From positions 310,001 through 374,000 of the forward strand of contig NZ_QHKL01000007.1 in assembly GCF_003947415.1 (NCBI RefSeq): a DNA stretch of 64,000 bases, read 5' to 3'. Under the pieces are notes generated by a model. That model searched no databases. It was not told the DNA's origin and was given only the letters and a program-made list of their open reading frames with translations. Each line of letters begins with the position of its first letter. Within the stretch, counting starts at the first letter, position 1. This document shows, piece by piece, positions 41,645 to 50,309 of this stretch. A program made the translations under genes and the position numbers. Source of the stretch: Amycolatopsis sp. WAC 01376. Its GTDB lineage: Bacteria; Actinomycetota; Actinomycetes; Mycobacteriales; Pseudonocardiaceae.

Positions 41645-43183
41645 TCAAGTGCCAGGTTCGGACACGGCCAGCTCGATGATCATCGCCAGCCGTTTCGCGG
41701 GCTGGTCGAGCCGGAGTTCGGTCACCTCGGCCATCTTCCGCAGCCGGTAGCGGATCGTGTTGGGGTGCACGTCGAGCCGCTCGGCGGCTTCGGCGAGGTC
41801 TCCCTGTGCCTCGAGCCAGGCGCGCAGCGTCGCGACGTAATTGGTGGCGTTCGCGCTGTCGTGCCGTCGCAACTCGGTGATCGGGCCGCGGGCCGGTGCC
41901 CGGCCGGACGCGGCGGCGGCTCGCAGCCGTTGCACCAGGATGTCGTCCCAGGCCTCGTCGTAGGCGATCGCGGACTTCGTGCCTGGCCGGACGTCGTGGA
42001 GTGCGAGACATTCGTCGGCTTCCCGCCTGCTCGCAGGCAGCTCCACGGACGTCGCTCCGGCTCCGATCCCGGCCAGCATCGTCACCTGGCTGGGCAGTGC
42101 CTCACGGATCGAACCGACCCACGCCCTGGCGGCCTCGACGTCGTCCCCTGGCAGGACGGTGTAGACGGTGTTGCTGAACAGAGTGCTGCGCCCCGGCCGT
42201 GACCAGCCGAAACCGGTGGTCGCCCGCTCGAACGCGAGCAGGAGCGCGGCGTGGCGTTCGTCGCCGATGTGGGCCTGGAGTGCGATCACGCGGAATCGGC
42301 CGGGTGGCAGGCCGAGCCTGCTGAGCACGGCCGCCGCGTCCGGCGTGCCCTCCACCAGCCGGATCACCAGATCGGACTCGACCTGCCGTTCCAGGTCCGC
42401 GCTCGCCCGGGAGCGCAGCAGATGCAGGCCGACCGTGCGCGAGCTGTCCCGCAGGACCGCACGCCGGGTGTCGATCAGCGGCCGGTCGCATTCCACCCAG
42501 ATCGAGCCCAGTGCCTCCCGGCCCGCGCGGACCGCGACGACCATGCGCCCGGTCAGCCCGTGCTCGGGATCGGCTTCGACGAACAGTGGCTCGTCGGACT
42601 CGGCGAGATGCCGGAACACGCCGCGCCGCTCGAACAGTTCGCGGACCGGCTCCGGGACCTTCCTGCCCAGGATCGTCTCCAGCCGCGCCCGGTCGGCCTG
42701 GTGCTGGCGGCTGGAGTAGGCCAGGACCCGGGAGAGCCGGTCTTCGATGGTCACCGCGCTGCCGAGCGCGTCGGCGAGGCTGTCGGCCAGCGCGAACAGG
42801 TCGGTCGGCCCGCGGCCGGACTCGGTCTCGCGACCTTCCAGCACCAGCCCGTAGACCACGCCGGCGAGCTGGCCCCAGGACACGTCCGGCTCCACCAGCA
42901 GCACCGCGACACCGCCGCGCTCCGCCCGCTCGGCCGCCTCCGGGTCCGGCGGCGACGATCCGCGGACCAGGACGACCGACGCCCGCGCCGCGGCGGCGAG
43001 GTCCACGGCCGTCGTGACGGAGTCCGTGCCGACGGCGAGGTACACGTCCCCGCGCAGGTCACGGGGGTCGGCGGCATCGTGCATCACCACGTCGCGCAAG
43101 GCCGCCTCGCGCGATACCGGGCAGCACCACAACCGCGCCCCGTAGCCACCGAGGACGTTCACGAGCCGATCCAGCGTCACCAT
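41645..43183 (-). CDS. PucR family transcriptional regulator
   Basis: A 512-residue regulator. An N-terminal PucR-type domain (WCCPVSREAALRDVVMHD, then DVYLAVGTDS) and a central GGDEF-like region precede the C-terminal PucR helix-turn-helix (LRAWLEAQGDLAEAAERLDVHPNTIRYRLRKMAEV). Family members are activators of purine or amino-acid catabolism. ATG at 43183 has AAGGTC upstream. Its likely target is the DadA-like gene immediately downstream on the same strand. Confidence 0.93.
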   Translation of the reverse strand: MVTLDRLVNVLGGYGARLWCCPVSREAALRDVVMHDAADPRDLRGDVYLAVGTDSVTTAVDLAAAARASVVLVRGSSPPDPEAAERAERGGVAVLLVEPDVSWGQLAGVVYGLVLEGRETESGRGPTDLFALADSLADALGSAVTIEDRLSRVLAYSSRQHQADRARLETILGRKVPEPVRELFERRGVFRHLAESDEPLFVEADPEHGLTGRMVVAVRAGREALGSIWVECDRPLIDTRRAVLRDSSRTVGLHLLRSRASADLERQVESDLVIRLVEGTPDAAAVLSRLGLPPGRFRVIALQAHIGDERHAALLLAFERATTGFGWSRPGRSTLFSNTVYTVLPGDDVEAARAWVGSIREALPSQVTMLAGIGAGATSVELPASRREADECLALHDVRPGTKSAIAYDEAWDDILVQRLRAAAASGRAPARGPITELRRHDSANATNYVATLRAWLEAQGDLAEAAERLDVHPNTIRYRLRKMAEVTELRLDQPAKRLAMIIELAVSEPGT

Positions 43184-43267
43184 GGCCGCGACCTTGCCAC
43201 CAAATGGTGCCGACCACCGGGCGCTCACCCGTTGACTGTGAGTTTAAGAACCTTTTACACTGCGATC

Positions 43268-43286
43268 GTTAGGAAACTTACTTAAC
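43268..43286. promoter_or_regulatory. imperfect TTAGGAAA dyad upstream of a secreted enzyme
   Basis: GTTAGGAAACTTACTTAAC, a 9-bp-arm dyad with two mismatches, about 80 bp before the metallophosphoesterase ATG. From memory, GTTAGGAAA-n-TTTCCTAAC palindromes occur before secreted-enzyme genes in streptomycetes; the link is tentative. Confidence 0.4.
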
Positions 43287-43364
43287 TAATGTCAGGACGA
43301 CTCCGGCCGACACGACGTCGCCCACCGCCGGTACTCGCCGACTCCGCAACGTCGAGGAGTTCGC

Positions 43365-44933
43365 ATGAAACGGAGAACACCCCTGGCCGGTGTCGCGGTG
43401 GCGACCCTGGTCCTGCTGGGGCAGACGCTCATCTCTTCCGGTACCGCCGCGCAGGCGGAATCCCTGCTGTCCGCGGGCAAACCGACCACGACCTCGTCGG
43501 TCGAGGGCACTGCCTTCGCCGGTGGCAACGCCGTCGACGGCAACGCCACGACCCGGTGGGCGAGCGAGGAGATGGTGGATCCGCAATGGATCGCCGTCGA
43601 CCTCGGCGGCACCGCGACCGTCACCAAGGTCAAACTGAACTGGGAAGCCGCGTACGCCAAGACCTACAAGATCCAGGGCTCGGCCGACGGCAAGACCTGG
43701 ACCGACATCAAGTCGATCGTCGGCGGCGACGGCGCCATCGACGAACACCTCGGCCTCAACGCCTCCGCGCGTCACATCCGTGTCCACGGGACGGCTCGCG
43801 GTACGACCTACGGCTATTCGTTGTGGGAGCTCGAAATCTACGGCGACCGCGTCGGCGGCGGTGACACGCAGGCACCGACGGCGCCGACCGGCCTCGCCGC
43901 GACGGCCACCACCACCGACAGCGTCACCCTCGGCTGGACGGCGTCCACCGACAACGTCGGGGTCACCGAGTACGAGGTGCTCCGCGACGGGAACGTCGTC
44001 GGGACCACGGCGACGACCACCTACACCGACAGCGGGCTGGCGTCCGGAGTGGAATTCGGCTACTCCGTGCGGGCACGAGACGCGGCGGGCAACGTCTCCG
44101 CGGCGAGTGCGGCGATCCGGGCCGCGACCAAACCCGGCGGCACCGGACCCATCACCATCGCGCTCGCGGGAGACATCGCCAACCCCGAGCTCTTCTCGAC
44201 GCATCAGGCGACCGCGAACCTGGTCGCCAAGATGAACCCGCAGTACGTGCTGACCGTTGGCGACAACCAGTACCACAAGGGCACCATTTCCGAGTACCGC
44301 GCGCACTACGACAAGACGTGGGGCAAGTTCAAGAGCATCACCAAGCCCACGACGGGCAACCACGAGTGGGACGACCAGCTCAGGGGATACAAGGAGTACT
44401 TCGGCGCGATCGCGTACCCGCAGGGCCAGCCGTACTACAGCTACGACATCGGCGACTTCCACTTCGTCGCGATGGACTCGAATCCGATCTACACCGGCGG
44501 TGGGTCCGAACAGGTGACCTGGCTGCGCAACGACCTGGCGAAGAACACGAAGTCCTGCGTCATCGGGTACTGGCACCATCCGCGCTTCAACTCGGGAAAC
44601 TACGGCGACAAGAAGCAGATGGCGCCGCTGTGGAACGAACTGGTCAAAGCGAAGGCGGACGTCGTCTTCGGCGGGCACGACCATCACTACGAGCGGACCA
44701 AGCCGCTGGACGTCAACGGGCAGGTCGACGAGGCGAACGGCGTGCGGTCGGTGATCGCCGGCATCGGCGGCGACTACCTCTACACGGATTACAAGACGCA
44801 CGAACGGGTCGAGAAGATCTTCGCCAAGCACGGCGTGATGAAGCTGGTGCTGAACGGGAAGTCCTACTCCTGGGAGATCCACGACACCGCTGGGAAGGTG
44901 CTCGACAAGGCGGGTCCGTACACCTGCCGCTGA
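43365..44933 (+). CDS. secreted metallophosphoesterase with discoidin-like and FN3 domains, copy 1
   Basis: A 522-residue exported protein (N-terminal KRR then hydrophobic helix, AxA-type site near AQA). Residues 33-160 are F5/8-type C (discoidin-like), DGNATTRWASE...WIAVDLGG; 170-260 are a fibronectin type III (LGWTASTDNVGVTEYEV); 265-522 a calcineurin-like phosphoesterase with ALAGDIA, TVGDNQ, TGNHEWD, GYWHHPRF and GGHDHHYER. It probably attacks a phosphoester in the wall or environment after sugar binding. GAGGAG precedes the ATG. Confidence 0.92.
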   Translation: MKRRTPLAGVAVATLVLLGQTLISSGTAAQAESLLSAGKPTTTSSVEGTAFAGGNAVDGNATTRWASEEMVDPQWIAVDLGGTATVTKVKLNWEAAYAKTYKIQGSADGKTWTDIKSIVGGDGAIDEHLGLNASARHIRVHGTARGTTYGYSLWELEIYGDRVGGGDTQAPTAPTGLAATATTTDSVTLGWTASTDNVGVTEYEVLRDGNVVGTTATTTYTDSGLASGVEFGYSVRARDAAGNVSAASAAIRAATKPGGTGPITIALAGDIANPELFSTHQATANLVAKMNPQYVLTVGDNQYHKGTISEYRAHYDKTWGKFKSITKPTTGNHEWDDQLRGYKEYFGAIAYPQGQPYYSYDIGDFHFVAMDSNPIYTGGGSEQVTWLRNDLAKNTKSCVIGYWHHPRFNSGNYGDKKQMAPLWNELVKAKADVVFGGHDHHYERTKPLDVNGQVDEANGVRSVIAGIGGDYLYTDYKTHERVEKIFAKHGVMKLVLNGKSYSWEIHDTAGKVLDKAGPYTCR

Positions 44934-45011
44934 CGGCCGTGGTCCGGTGCCGTACGCGGCACCGGACCCGGTGTGTTGTCCACGAACACGTAGGTCCATC
45001 CAGGAGTACAG

Positions 45012-46580
45012 GTGAATCGAATGGTGAAGCCGGGCGTCGCCGCGATCGCGGCGATCGTCCTGCTCGCTCAACCCGTGACCGCTTCCGGCGCCACGGCCGG
45101 ACCGGTGGAATCCCTGCTGTCGGTCGGCAAACGGACCACGACCTCCACCGTCGAAAACGAGAGCTTCAGTGGCGCTCTCGCCGTCGACGGCGACTCGACG
45201 ACCCGCTGGGCGAGTCTGGAGGGTGATCCACAGTGGATCGCGGTCGACCTCGGCGGCCCCGCGGACATCAGCCGGATCAAGGTCTTCTGGGAATCGGCCC
45301 ACGCGAAGGATTACCAGGTCCAGGCGTCCGACGACGGCCAGAACTGGCGGGACGTGAGAACCGTCGTGGGCAGTGACGGCAGCCTCGACGAGTTCACCGG
45401 CCTGAACACCTCCGCGCGGCACGTCCGGATCTTCGGCACGGCGCGGGCGACCGTTTACGGATACTCGCTGTGGGAGTTGGAGGTCTACGGCGTCCGGACG
45501 GGCGACGGTGACATCCAGCCGCCATCGGTGCCGGTCGGGCTCCGGCAGGCGTCGGCCAGCACCGAGAGCATCACGCTCGGCTGGACCGCGTCCACCGACA
45601 ACGTGGGGGTCACGGAGTACGAAGTCCTGCGCAACGGCAACGTCATCGGCCGGACCGCGACGACGTCCTACACCGACACGTCGCTGGCGTCGGGCTTCGA
45701 CTTCCAGTACGCGGTGCGGGCACGGGACGCGGCCGGGAACCTGTCCGGGTCGACCGTGCCGGTGAAGGCGGCCACCCGGCCGTCGGCGTCCGACGGCATC
45801 GTCATCGCGCTCGCCGGCGACATCGCCAAGCCGGAGCTGCCGTCCGAGCATCAGCGGACGGCGGAGCTGGTGAGCAGGATCAAGCCCCGATACGTGCTGA
45901 CGGTCGGCGACAACCAATACGTCGACGGGACCATCGAAGAGTTCCGGAATTACTACGACAAGACGTGGGGCAAGTTCAAGCGCATCACCAAACCCACGCC
46001 GGGTAACCACGAGTGGAACAACGAGCTGGCGGGGTACAAACAGTACTTCGGGAAGATCGCGATCCCCAAGGGAAAGCCGTACTACAGTTTCGACGTCGGC
46101 GCCTTCCATTTCGTCGCGCTCGATTCGGACCCGGTGTACAACGGCGGTGGCGCCGAGCAGGTGGAGTGGCTGCGCAAGGACCTCGCGAAGACCAAGAAGT
46201 CCTGCATCGCCGGGTATTGGCACCATCCGCGCTTCAACTCGGGTAATTCCGGAGACGCGAAGAGCATCGCGCCACTGTGGAACGAGCTGGCCAGGGCAAA
46301 GGCTGACGTCGTGTTCGCCGGGCACGATCACCATTACGAGCGGACCAAGCCGCTGGATGTGAACGGGCACGTCGACGAGGCCAATGGCGTGCGCTCGGTC
46401 ATCGCCGGTATCGGTGGCGACAGTCTCTACCTCGATTACAAGGCCCGTGAAGGCGTCGAGAAGATCCTGGGCAAGCACGGCGTGATGAAGCTGGTGCTCA
46501 AGGGAAAGACCTATTCCTGGGAGATCATCGGCACCAACGGGGAACTGCTCGACAAGGCGGGCCCGTTCCGCTGCCGGTGA
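45012..46580 (+). CDS. secreted metallophosphoesterase with discoidin-like and FN3 domains, copy 2
   Basis: A 522-residue tandem paralogue of the gene just upstream, with the same length and domain order; catalytic blocks GDIAKPE, TVGDNQY, GNHEWN, YWHHPRF and GHDHHYER are intact. Similarity is highest in the FN3 and catalytic parts and lowest in the signal peptide, so the duplication is old enough to have diverged. GTG start at 45012 follows CAGGAG. Likely co-transcribed with copy 1 (78-bp gap). Confidence 0.92.
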   Translation: MNRMVKPGVAAIAAIVLLAQPVTASGATAGPVESLLSVGKRTTTSTVENESFSGALAVDGDSTTRWASLEGDPQWIAVDLGGPADISRIKVFWESAHAKDYQVQASDDGQNWRDVRTVVGSDGSLDEFTGLNTSARHVRIFGTARATVYGYSLWELEVYGVRTGDGDIQPPSVPVGLRQASASTESITLGWTASTDNVGVTEYEVLRNGNVIGRTATTSYTDTSLASGFDFQYAVRARDAAGNLSGSTVPVKAATRPSASDGIVIALAGDIAKPELPSEHQRTAELVSRIKPRYVLTVGDNQYVDGTIEEFRNYYDKTWGKFKRITKPTPGNHEWNNELAGYKQYFGKIAIPKGKPYYSFDVGAFHFVALDSDPVYNGGGAEQVEWLRKDLAKTKKSCIAGYWHHPRFNSGNSGDAKSIAPLWNELARAKADVVFAGHDHHYERTKPLDVNGHVDEANGVRSVIAGIGGDSLYLDYKAREGVEKILGKHGVMKLVLKGKTYSWEIIGTNGELLDKAGPFRCR

Positions 46581-46597
46581 CGGGGAAAGGAGACCGG

Positions 46598-47629
46598 GTG
46601 AAGCTCCCGATGAAGTTCGTCGTGGCGCTGGCGGGTGTCGCCGCCCTCGCCGCCGCCTCGGTGGTGTACGTCGTGCAGGCCAAGGCGAACAGCCCTGAAC
46701 GGCGGACGGCCGACGCGACGGTCGCGGTGGATTCCGCACAGCCGGTCGTACTGGGGGAGCCGGGGCGGCTGCTGTTCCGCAACGGTGCGGCGGGGCCCGG
46801 CTACGGGAACGTCGCCTCGGTCCCCGTCTCCGATCCCGGGGGTCCGCGCCGGGTCAGTTCGCTGAGTTGCGAGCGGTTCTACACCGCGGCGGACGGCGGA
46901 CTGTGCCTGGCGAAGGAACCCACGCCCATGCCCGGCGCGGTCGCCAGGTTCGTCGACACCGCGCTCGCCGAGGTCAAGCGGGTCGACGTCCCCGGCATCC
47001 CCAACCGCGCGAAGCTCTCGCCCGCCGGCCGGATGGGAAGCTGGACCACCTTCGTCACCGGTGACTCGTACTCGACGCCCGGCACCTTCTCGACGCGCAC
47101 GGCCATCATGGATCGCGAACGGAACGAGCTTTCGAGCAATATCGAGGGCATCCCCCTGCGGATCGGGGACGCGGTCCACCGCGGCGAGGACGTCAATTAC
47201 TGGGGCGTCACGTTCGCCGCCGACCAGCGGACGTTCTACGCCACGGTCGCCACCGGCGGGCGTACCTACCTGGTGCAGGGCGACAACGAGGCATGGAACG
47301 CGCGCACGCTGCGGGAGAACGCGGAATGCCCGTCGTTGTCGCCGGACGGGACGAAGCTCGCGTTCAAGAAGCGGGTGGCGGACGGCGACGTCCGGCCATG
47401 GCGGGAACACGTGCTGGACCTGGCCACGATGCGGGAGACCCCGCTCGCGGAAACGCGCAGTGTGGACGATCAGGTGGTCTGGCTCGACAACGACACGATC
47501 GCCTACGGCCTGCCGCGCGAGAACGGGAAGGAAAGCGACATCTGGTCCGTGCCCGCAGACGGCAGCGGCGCGGCTCGCCTGCTGGTCCCGTTCGCCTCGT
47601 CGCCGTCGGTCACCACGGCCGCTCGCTGA
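46598..47629 (+). CDS. exported TolB-like beta-propeller protein
   Basis: A 343-residue protein with an N-terminal signal-anchor (KFVVALAGVAALAAASVVYVVQA) and several propeller blades (SLSPDGTKLAFKKRV, VWLDNDTIAYGL, SDIWSVPADGSGAARLL) resembling TolB/PD40 repeats. Start GTG at 46598 has AAAGGAG 5 nt upstream; an earlier GTG overlapping the previous stop is less likely. It is the third gene of the secreted set. Function unknown; perhaps a binding partner for the phosphoesterases. Confidence 0.82.
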   Translation: MKLPMKFVVALAGVAALAAASVVYVVQAKANSPERRTADATVAVDSAQPVVLGEPGRLLFRNGAAGPGYGNVASVPVSDPGGPRRVSSLSCERFYTAADGGLCLAKEPTPMPGAVARFVDTALAEVKRVDVPGIPNRAKLSPAGRMGSWTTFVTGDSYSTPGTFSTRTAIMDRERNELSSNIEGIPLRIGDAVHRGEDVNYWGVTFAADQRTFYATVATGGRTYLVQGDNEAWNARTLRENAECPSLSPDGTKLAFKKRVADGDVRPWREHVLDLATMRETPLAETRSVDDQVVWLDNDTIAYGLPRENGKESDIWSVPADGSGAARLLVPFASSPSVTTAAR

Positions 47630-47636
47630 GCCGGGT

Positions 47637-48629
47637 TCAGGCGCTGTCCGGGGCGAATCTGCCATCTTCCCGGTACAGCCAGTACCGGCGCAGCATGCGC
47701 AGCACCACCGAAACCTGCAGTGCGGTGATCCCGGGTAAGGGTGCGAGGTCGCGGGTGAGGAAGTCGGCCATCTCGTCCTCGTTGCGGAACACGCCTTGGT
47801 GGATGACCGAAGCGGTGCCGGCGACGATCGACACGTACCGCGCCGACGGATGCCGCGCCAGTTCCCCGGCCACGGCCTCGATGGCGCCAGGGGTGATGGT
47901 CAGCGCGATGACCGCTTCCAGTTCGTAGCCGAGCTGCGCGGGTTCGACCTCGACCCGCGGCCGGACGATGCCGCGCCGCAGCGTCGACTGGATCAGCCGG
48001 TAGGCGGTGGACTGGCTGAGGTCGAGGATCCGGCCCGCTTCGGCCGCGGTGATCCGGCCGTTCCCGGCCAGCAGCCCGATGAGCCGCCGTTCGTCCGGAC
48101 CCACTTCGTCGGCGTCGAATCCGTCCGGCGTGCCCGGTACCACCTGTTCGCGGGCGAGGATCGCCTGCTGTTCTTCGCTCAGCCGATGCAGCCGCCAGGA
48201 GTCGGCCCTGGTCAGCGCCCGCAGCACCAGCTCCGAATGCGTCCCGGCCACACCGGCGACCCCGGGGATGCGCTCGGCGAGCAGTTCGCGTGCTTGAGCG
48301 CGGTCCGGGACGTGCACGGCCAGGTAGACGTCCGACCGGCCCGCCGTCTCCGCCGCGAGCTGGACCTCGGGAAACCGTGCGAGCGCCTTCGCCGCCGAGC
48401 CGGACGCGCCCGGTTCGGTCGTGACCCAGACGTGCCGCGGGTTCCCGCGAGCCCTTGCCCGCCACTCGACCTGGCCGATCACCCGGAGGATCCGCTGTTC
48501 CTCGAGGCGGGTCAGCCGTCGCCCCACCGTGCTGGCCGAAACGTCGAGCGCCTCGGCCAGCGCGGCGACCGACGCGCGTGGGGCGACCTGGAGCGCCGCG
48601 ATCAGGTCGAGGTCGGGTTCGGTCAGCAT
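47637..48629 (-). CDS. Lrp/AsnC regulator with two tandem HTH domains
   Basis: A 330-residue protein made of two AsnC-type units: HTH 1 (DLDLIAALQVAPRASVAALAEALDVSASTVGRRLTRLEE) with a RAM-like domain, then HTH 2 (DERRLIGLLAGNGRITAAEAGRILDLSQSTAYRLIQ) with a second domain. Such doubled AsnC proteins are common in actinomycetes. Divergent from abgT-type transporter; the 10-bp-arm dyad at 48641-48671 is its likely operator, and the transporter/peptidase pair the likely target. Confidence 0.93.
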   Translation of the reverse strand: MLTEPDLDLIAALQVAPRASVAALAEALDVSASTVGRRLTRLEEQRILRVIGQVEWRARARGNPRHVWVTTEPGASGSAAKALARFPEVQLAAETAGRSDVYLAVHVPDRAQARELLAERIPGVAGVAGTHSELVLRALTRADSWRLHRLSEEQQAILAREQVVPGTPDGFDADEVGPDERRLIGLLAGNGRITAAEAGRILDLSQSTAYRLIQSTLRRGIVRPRVEVEPAQLGYELEAVIALTITPGAIEAVAGELARHPSARYVSIVAGTASVIHQGVFRNEDEMADFLTRDLAPLPGITALQVSVVLRMLRRYWLYREDGRFAPDSA

Positions 48630-48640
48630 GGGTTGAATGT

Positions 48641-48671
48641 ATCAGTCACTGAGTGCTTCCAAGTGACTGAT
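48641..48671. promoter_or_regulatory. AsnC-type operator dyad
   Basis: ATCAGTCACT (48641-48650) is inverted as AGTGACTGAT (48662-48671), 21 bp centre to centre, that is two helical turns. A weaker AGTGCT/AGCACT pair overlaps. It lies 12 bp upstream of the AsnC start. Confidence 0.7.
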
Positions 48672-48753
48672 CCGAGCACTTTCACATTCAGACTTGCACT
48701 ATTCGGTCGTATGAGTCTGTAATGGGCCTCCGATCGCGAAAGGAGCCGCGCCG

Positions 48754-50298
48754 GTGAGTTCCAGCCAGGCCAGAACCACTTCACGTCCGATGAACTTCCT
48801 GCTGCGCGCGCTCGACGGCGTCGAGCGGCTCGGCAACAAGCTGCCGCATCCGTTCTGGCTGTTCGTCCTCCTGAGCGGAGTGCTGGCGCTGGCCAGCTGG
48901 GGGCTCAGCGCGGCCGGGGTGTCGGCGGTGAACCCGGCCACGGGCAAGACGGTCGAGGCGAAGAACCTGTTGTCCGCCGAGGGCGTGCGGATGATGGTGA
49001 CCGACGCGGTCAAGAGCTACACGTCGTTCCCGCCGCTGGGCACGATCCTCGTGGTGATGCTCGGCGTGGCGGTCGCCGAGCGGTCCGGTCTGCTCGCGGC
49101 CGTGCTCCGGTCCGGCGTTTCGAAGGTGTCGCCGCGGTGGGTGACGTTCGCGCTGGCGTTCACCGGAATGGTGTCCCACGTCGCCTCCGACGCGGCCTAC
49201 GTGGTGCTGATCCCGTTGGGAGCCTTGGCTTTCCGCGCGGTGGGGCGCAGCCCGATCCTGGGTATCGTCGTCGCGTTCGTGTCCATCTCCGCCGGTTACG
49301 ACGCGAGTCCGCTGATCACGCCGACCGACGCCATCCTCTCCGGGCTGACCACGGCGGCGGCGCAGACGATCGATCCGGCCTACTCGGTCACCCCGCTGGC
49401 CAACTACTTCTTCTCGCTCGCCTCGTCGGTCGTGCTGGCCGCGGTGATCACGCTCGTGACCGAGAAGGTCCTCGCGCGCCGCGCCGAGGCGATGCCCGTC
49501 GACGATGACGCGGAGGAAGACGATCTCGGCTCACTCCGGCTCAGCCGTGAGGAGCGGCGGGGCCTGCTCGCCGCGCTCATCGCGCTGGCCGTCTTCGTGA
49601 TCGCCTTGGTGCTGGCGGTGCTTCCCGCGTCGTCGCCGTTGCGCGGCAAGGGCGGGAGCATCATCGAGTCACCGCTGCTGACCTCAATCTCGATCTTCCT
49701 CGCGCTCGGCTTCCTGGCCGCGGGCTGGGCCTATGGCAAGGTCGCCGGGACGGTGACCAGCAGCCGCGACATCCCGGGGTTCATGGCCCACGGATTCCGC
49801 GAGATGGCGCCGATCCTGGTGCTGTTCTTCGCCATCTCCCAGTTCCTGGCCTACTTCAAATGGACCGGCATCGGGGAGATCACCGCGATCAACGGCGCCG
49901 GCCTGCTCAAAACCTCCGGCGTCTCCGGACCGGTCATCATGCTGGGCATCCTCGTCGTGGTGACCCTGGTGAACCTGATCGTCACCAGTGGTTCCGCGCA
50001 ATGGGCGCTGATCGGCCCGGTGTTCGTGCCGATGCTGATGCTGCTGGACATCCCGCCGGAGACCACGCAGGCGCTGTACCGCATCGCGGATTCGTGCACG
50101 AACGCGATCACCCCGATGAGCCCGTACTTCGTGATGGCGCTGGGCTTCTTGCAGCGCTACCGCCGTTCGGCCGGTATCGGCACGCTCTTCTCGATGACCG
50201 TCCCGCTCGCGTTCTCCCTGCTGGTGGTGTGGACGTTGCTGTTCTTCGTGTTCTGGGTGTTCGGCATCCCGCTCGGCCCCGGTGCCCCCGTTCGCTAG
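48754..50298 (+). CDS. AbgT family transporter
   Basis: A 514-residue membrane protein with about 11-13 hydrophobic helices. HPFWLFVLLSGVLALASW, SYTSFPPLGTILVVMLGVAVAERSG, HVASDAAYVVLIPLGAL, YDASPLITPTDAILSG and TNAITPMSPYFVMALGF are AbgT (p-aminobenzoyl-glutamate/sulfonamide) hallmarks. GTG start with GAAAGGAG 9 nt upstream. A 12-bp gap leads to the M20 peptidase gene, so uptake and cleavage are linked. Confidence 0.94.
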   Translation: MSSSQARTTSRPMNFLLRALDGVERLGNKLPHPFWLFVLLSGVLALASWGLSAAGVSAVNPATGKTVEAKNLLSAEGVRMMVTDAVKSYTSFPPLGTILVVMLGVAVAERSGLLAAVLRSGVSKVSPRWVTFALAFTGMVSHVASDAAYVVLIPLGALAFRAVGRSPILGIVVAFVSISAGYDASPLITPTDAILSGLTTAAAQTIDPAYSVTPLANYFFSLASSVVLAAVITLVTEKVLARRAEAMPVDDDAEEDDLGSLRLSREERRGLLAALIALAVFVIALVLAVLPASSPLRGKGGSIIESPLLTSISIFLALGFLAAGWAYGKVAGTVTSSRDIPGFMAHGFREMAPILVLFFAISQFLAYFKWTGIGEITAINGAGLLKTSGVSGPVIMLGILVVVTLVNLIVTSGSAQWALIGPVFVPMLMLLDIPPETTQALYRIADSCTNAITPMSPYFVMALGFLQRYRRSAGIGTLFSMTVPLAFSLLVVWTLLFFVFWVFGIPLGPGAPVR

Positions 50299-50309
50299 AA
50301 AGGATTCTC

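Noticed and set aside
43278..46739. An 1153-codon frame on the minus strand opposite both phosphoesterase genes
   Set aside because: The internal repetition (two similar halves) comes from the tandem duplication on the plus strand; no domain or start signal fits.
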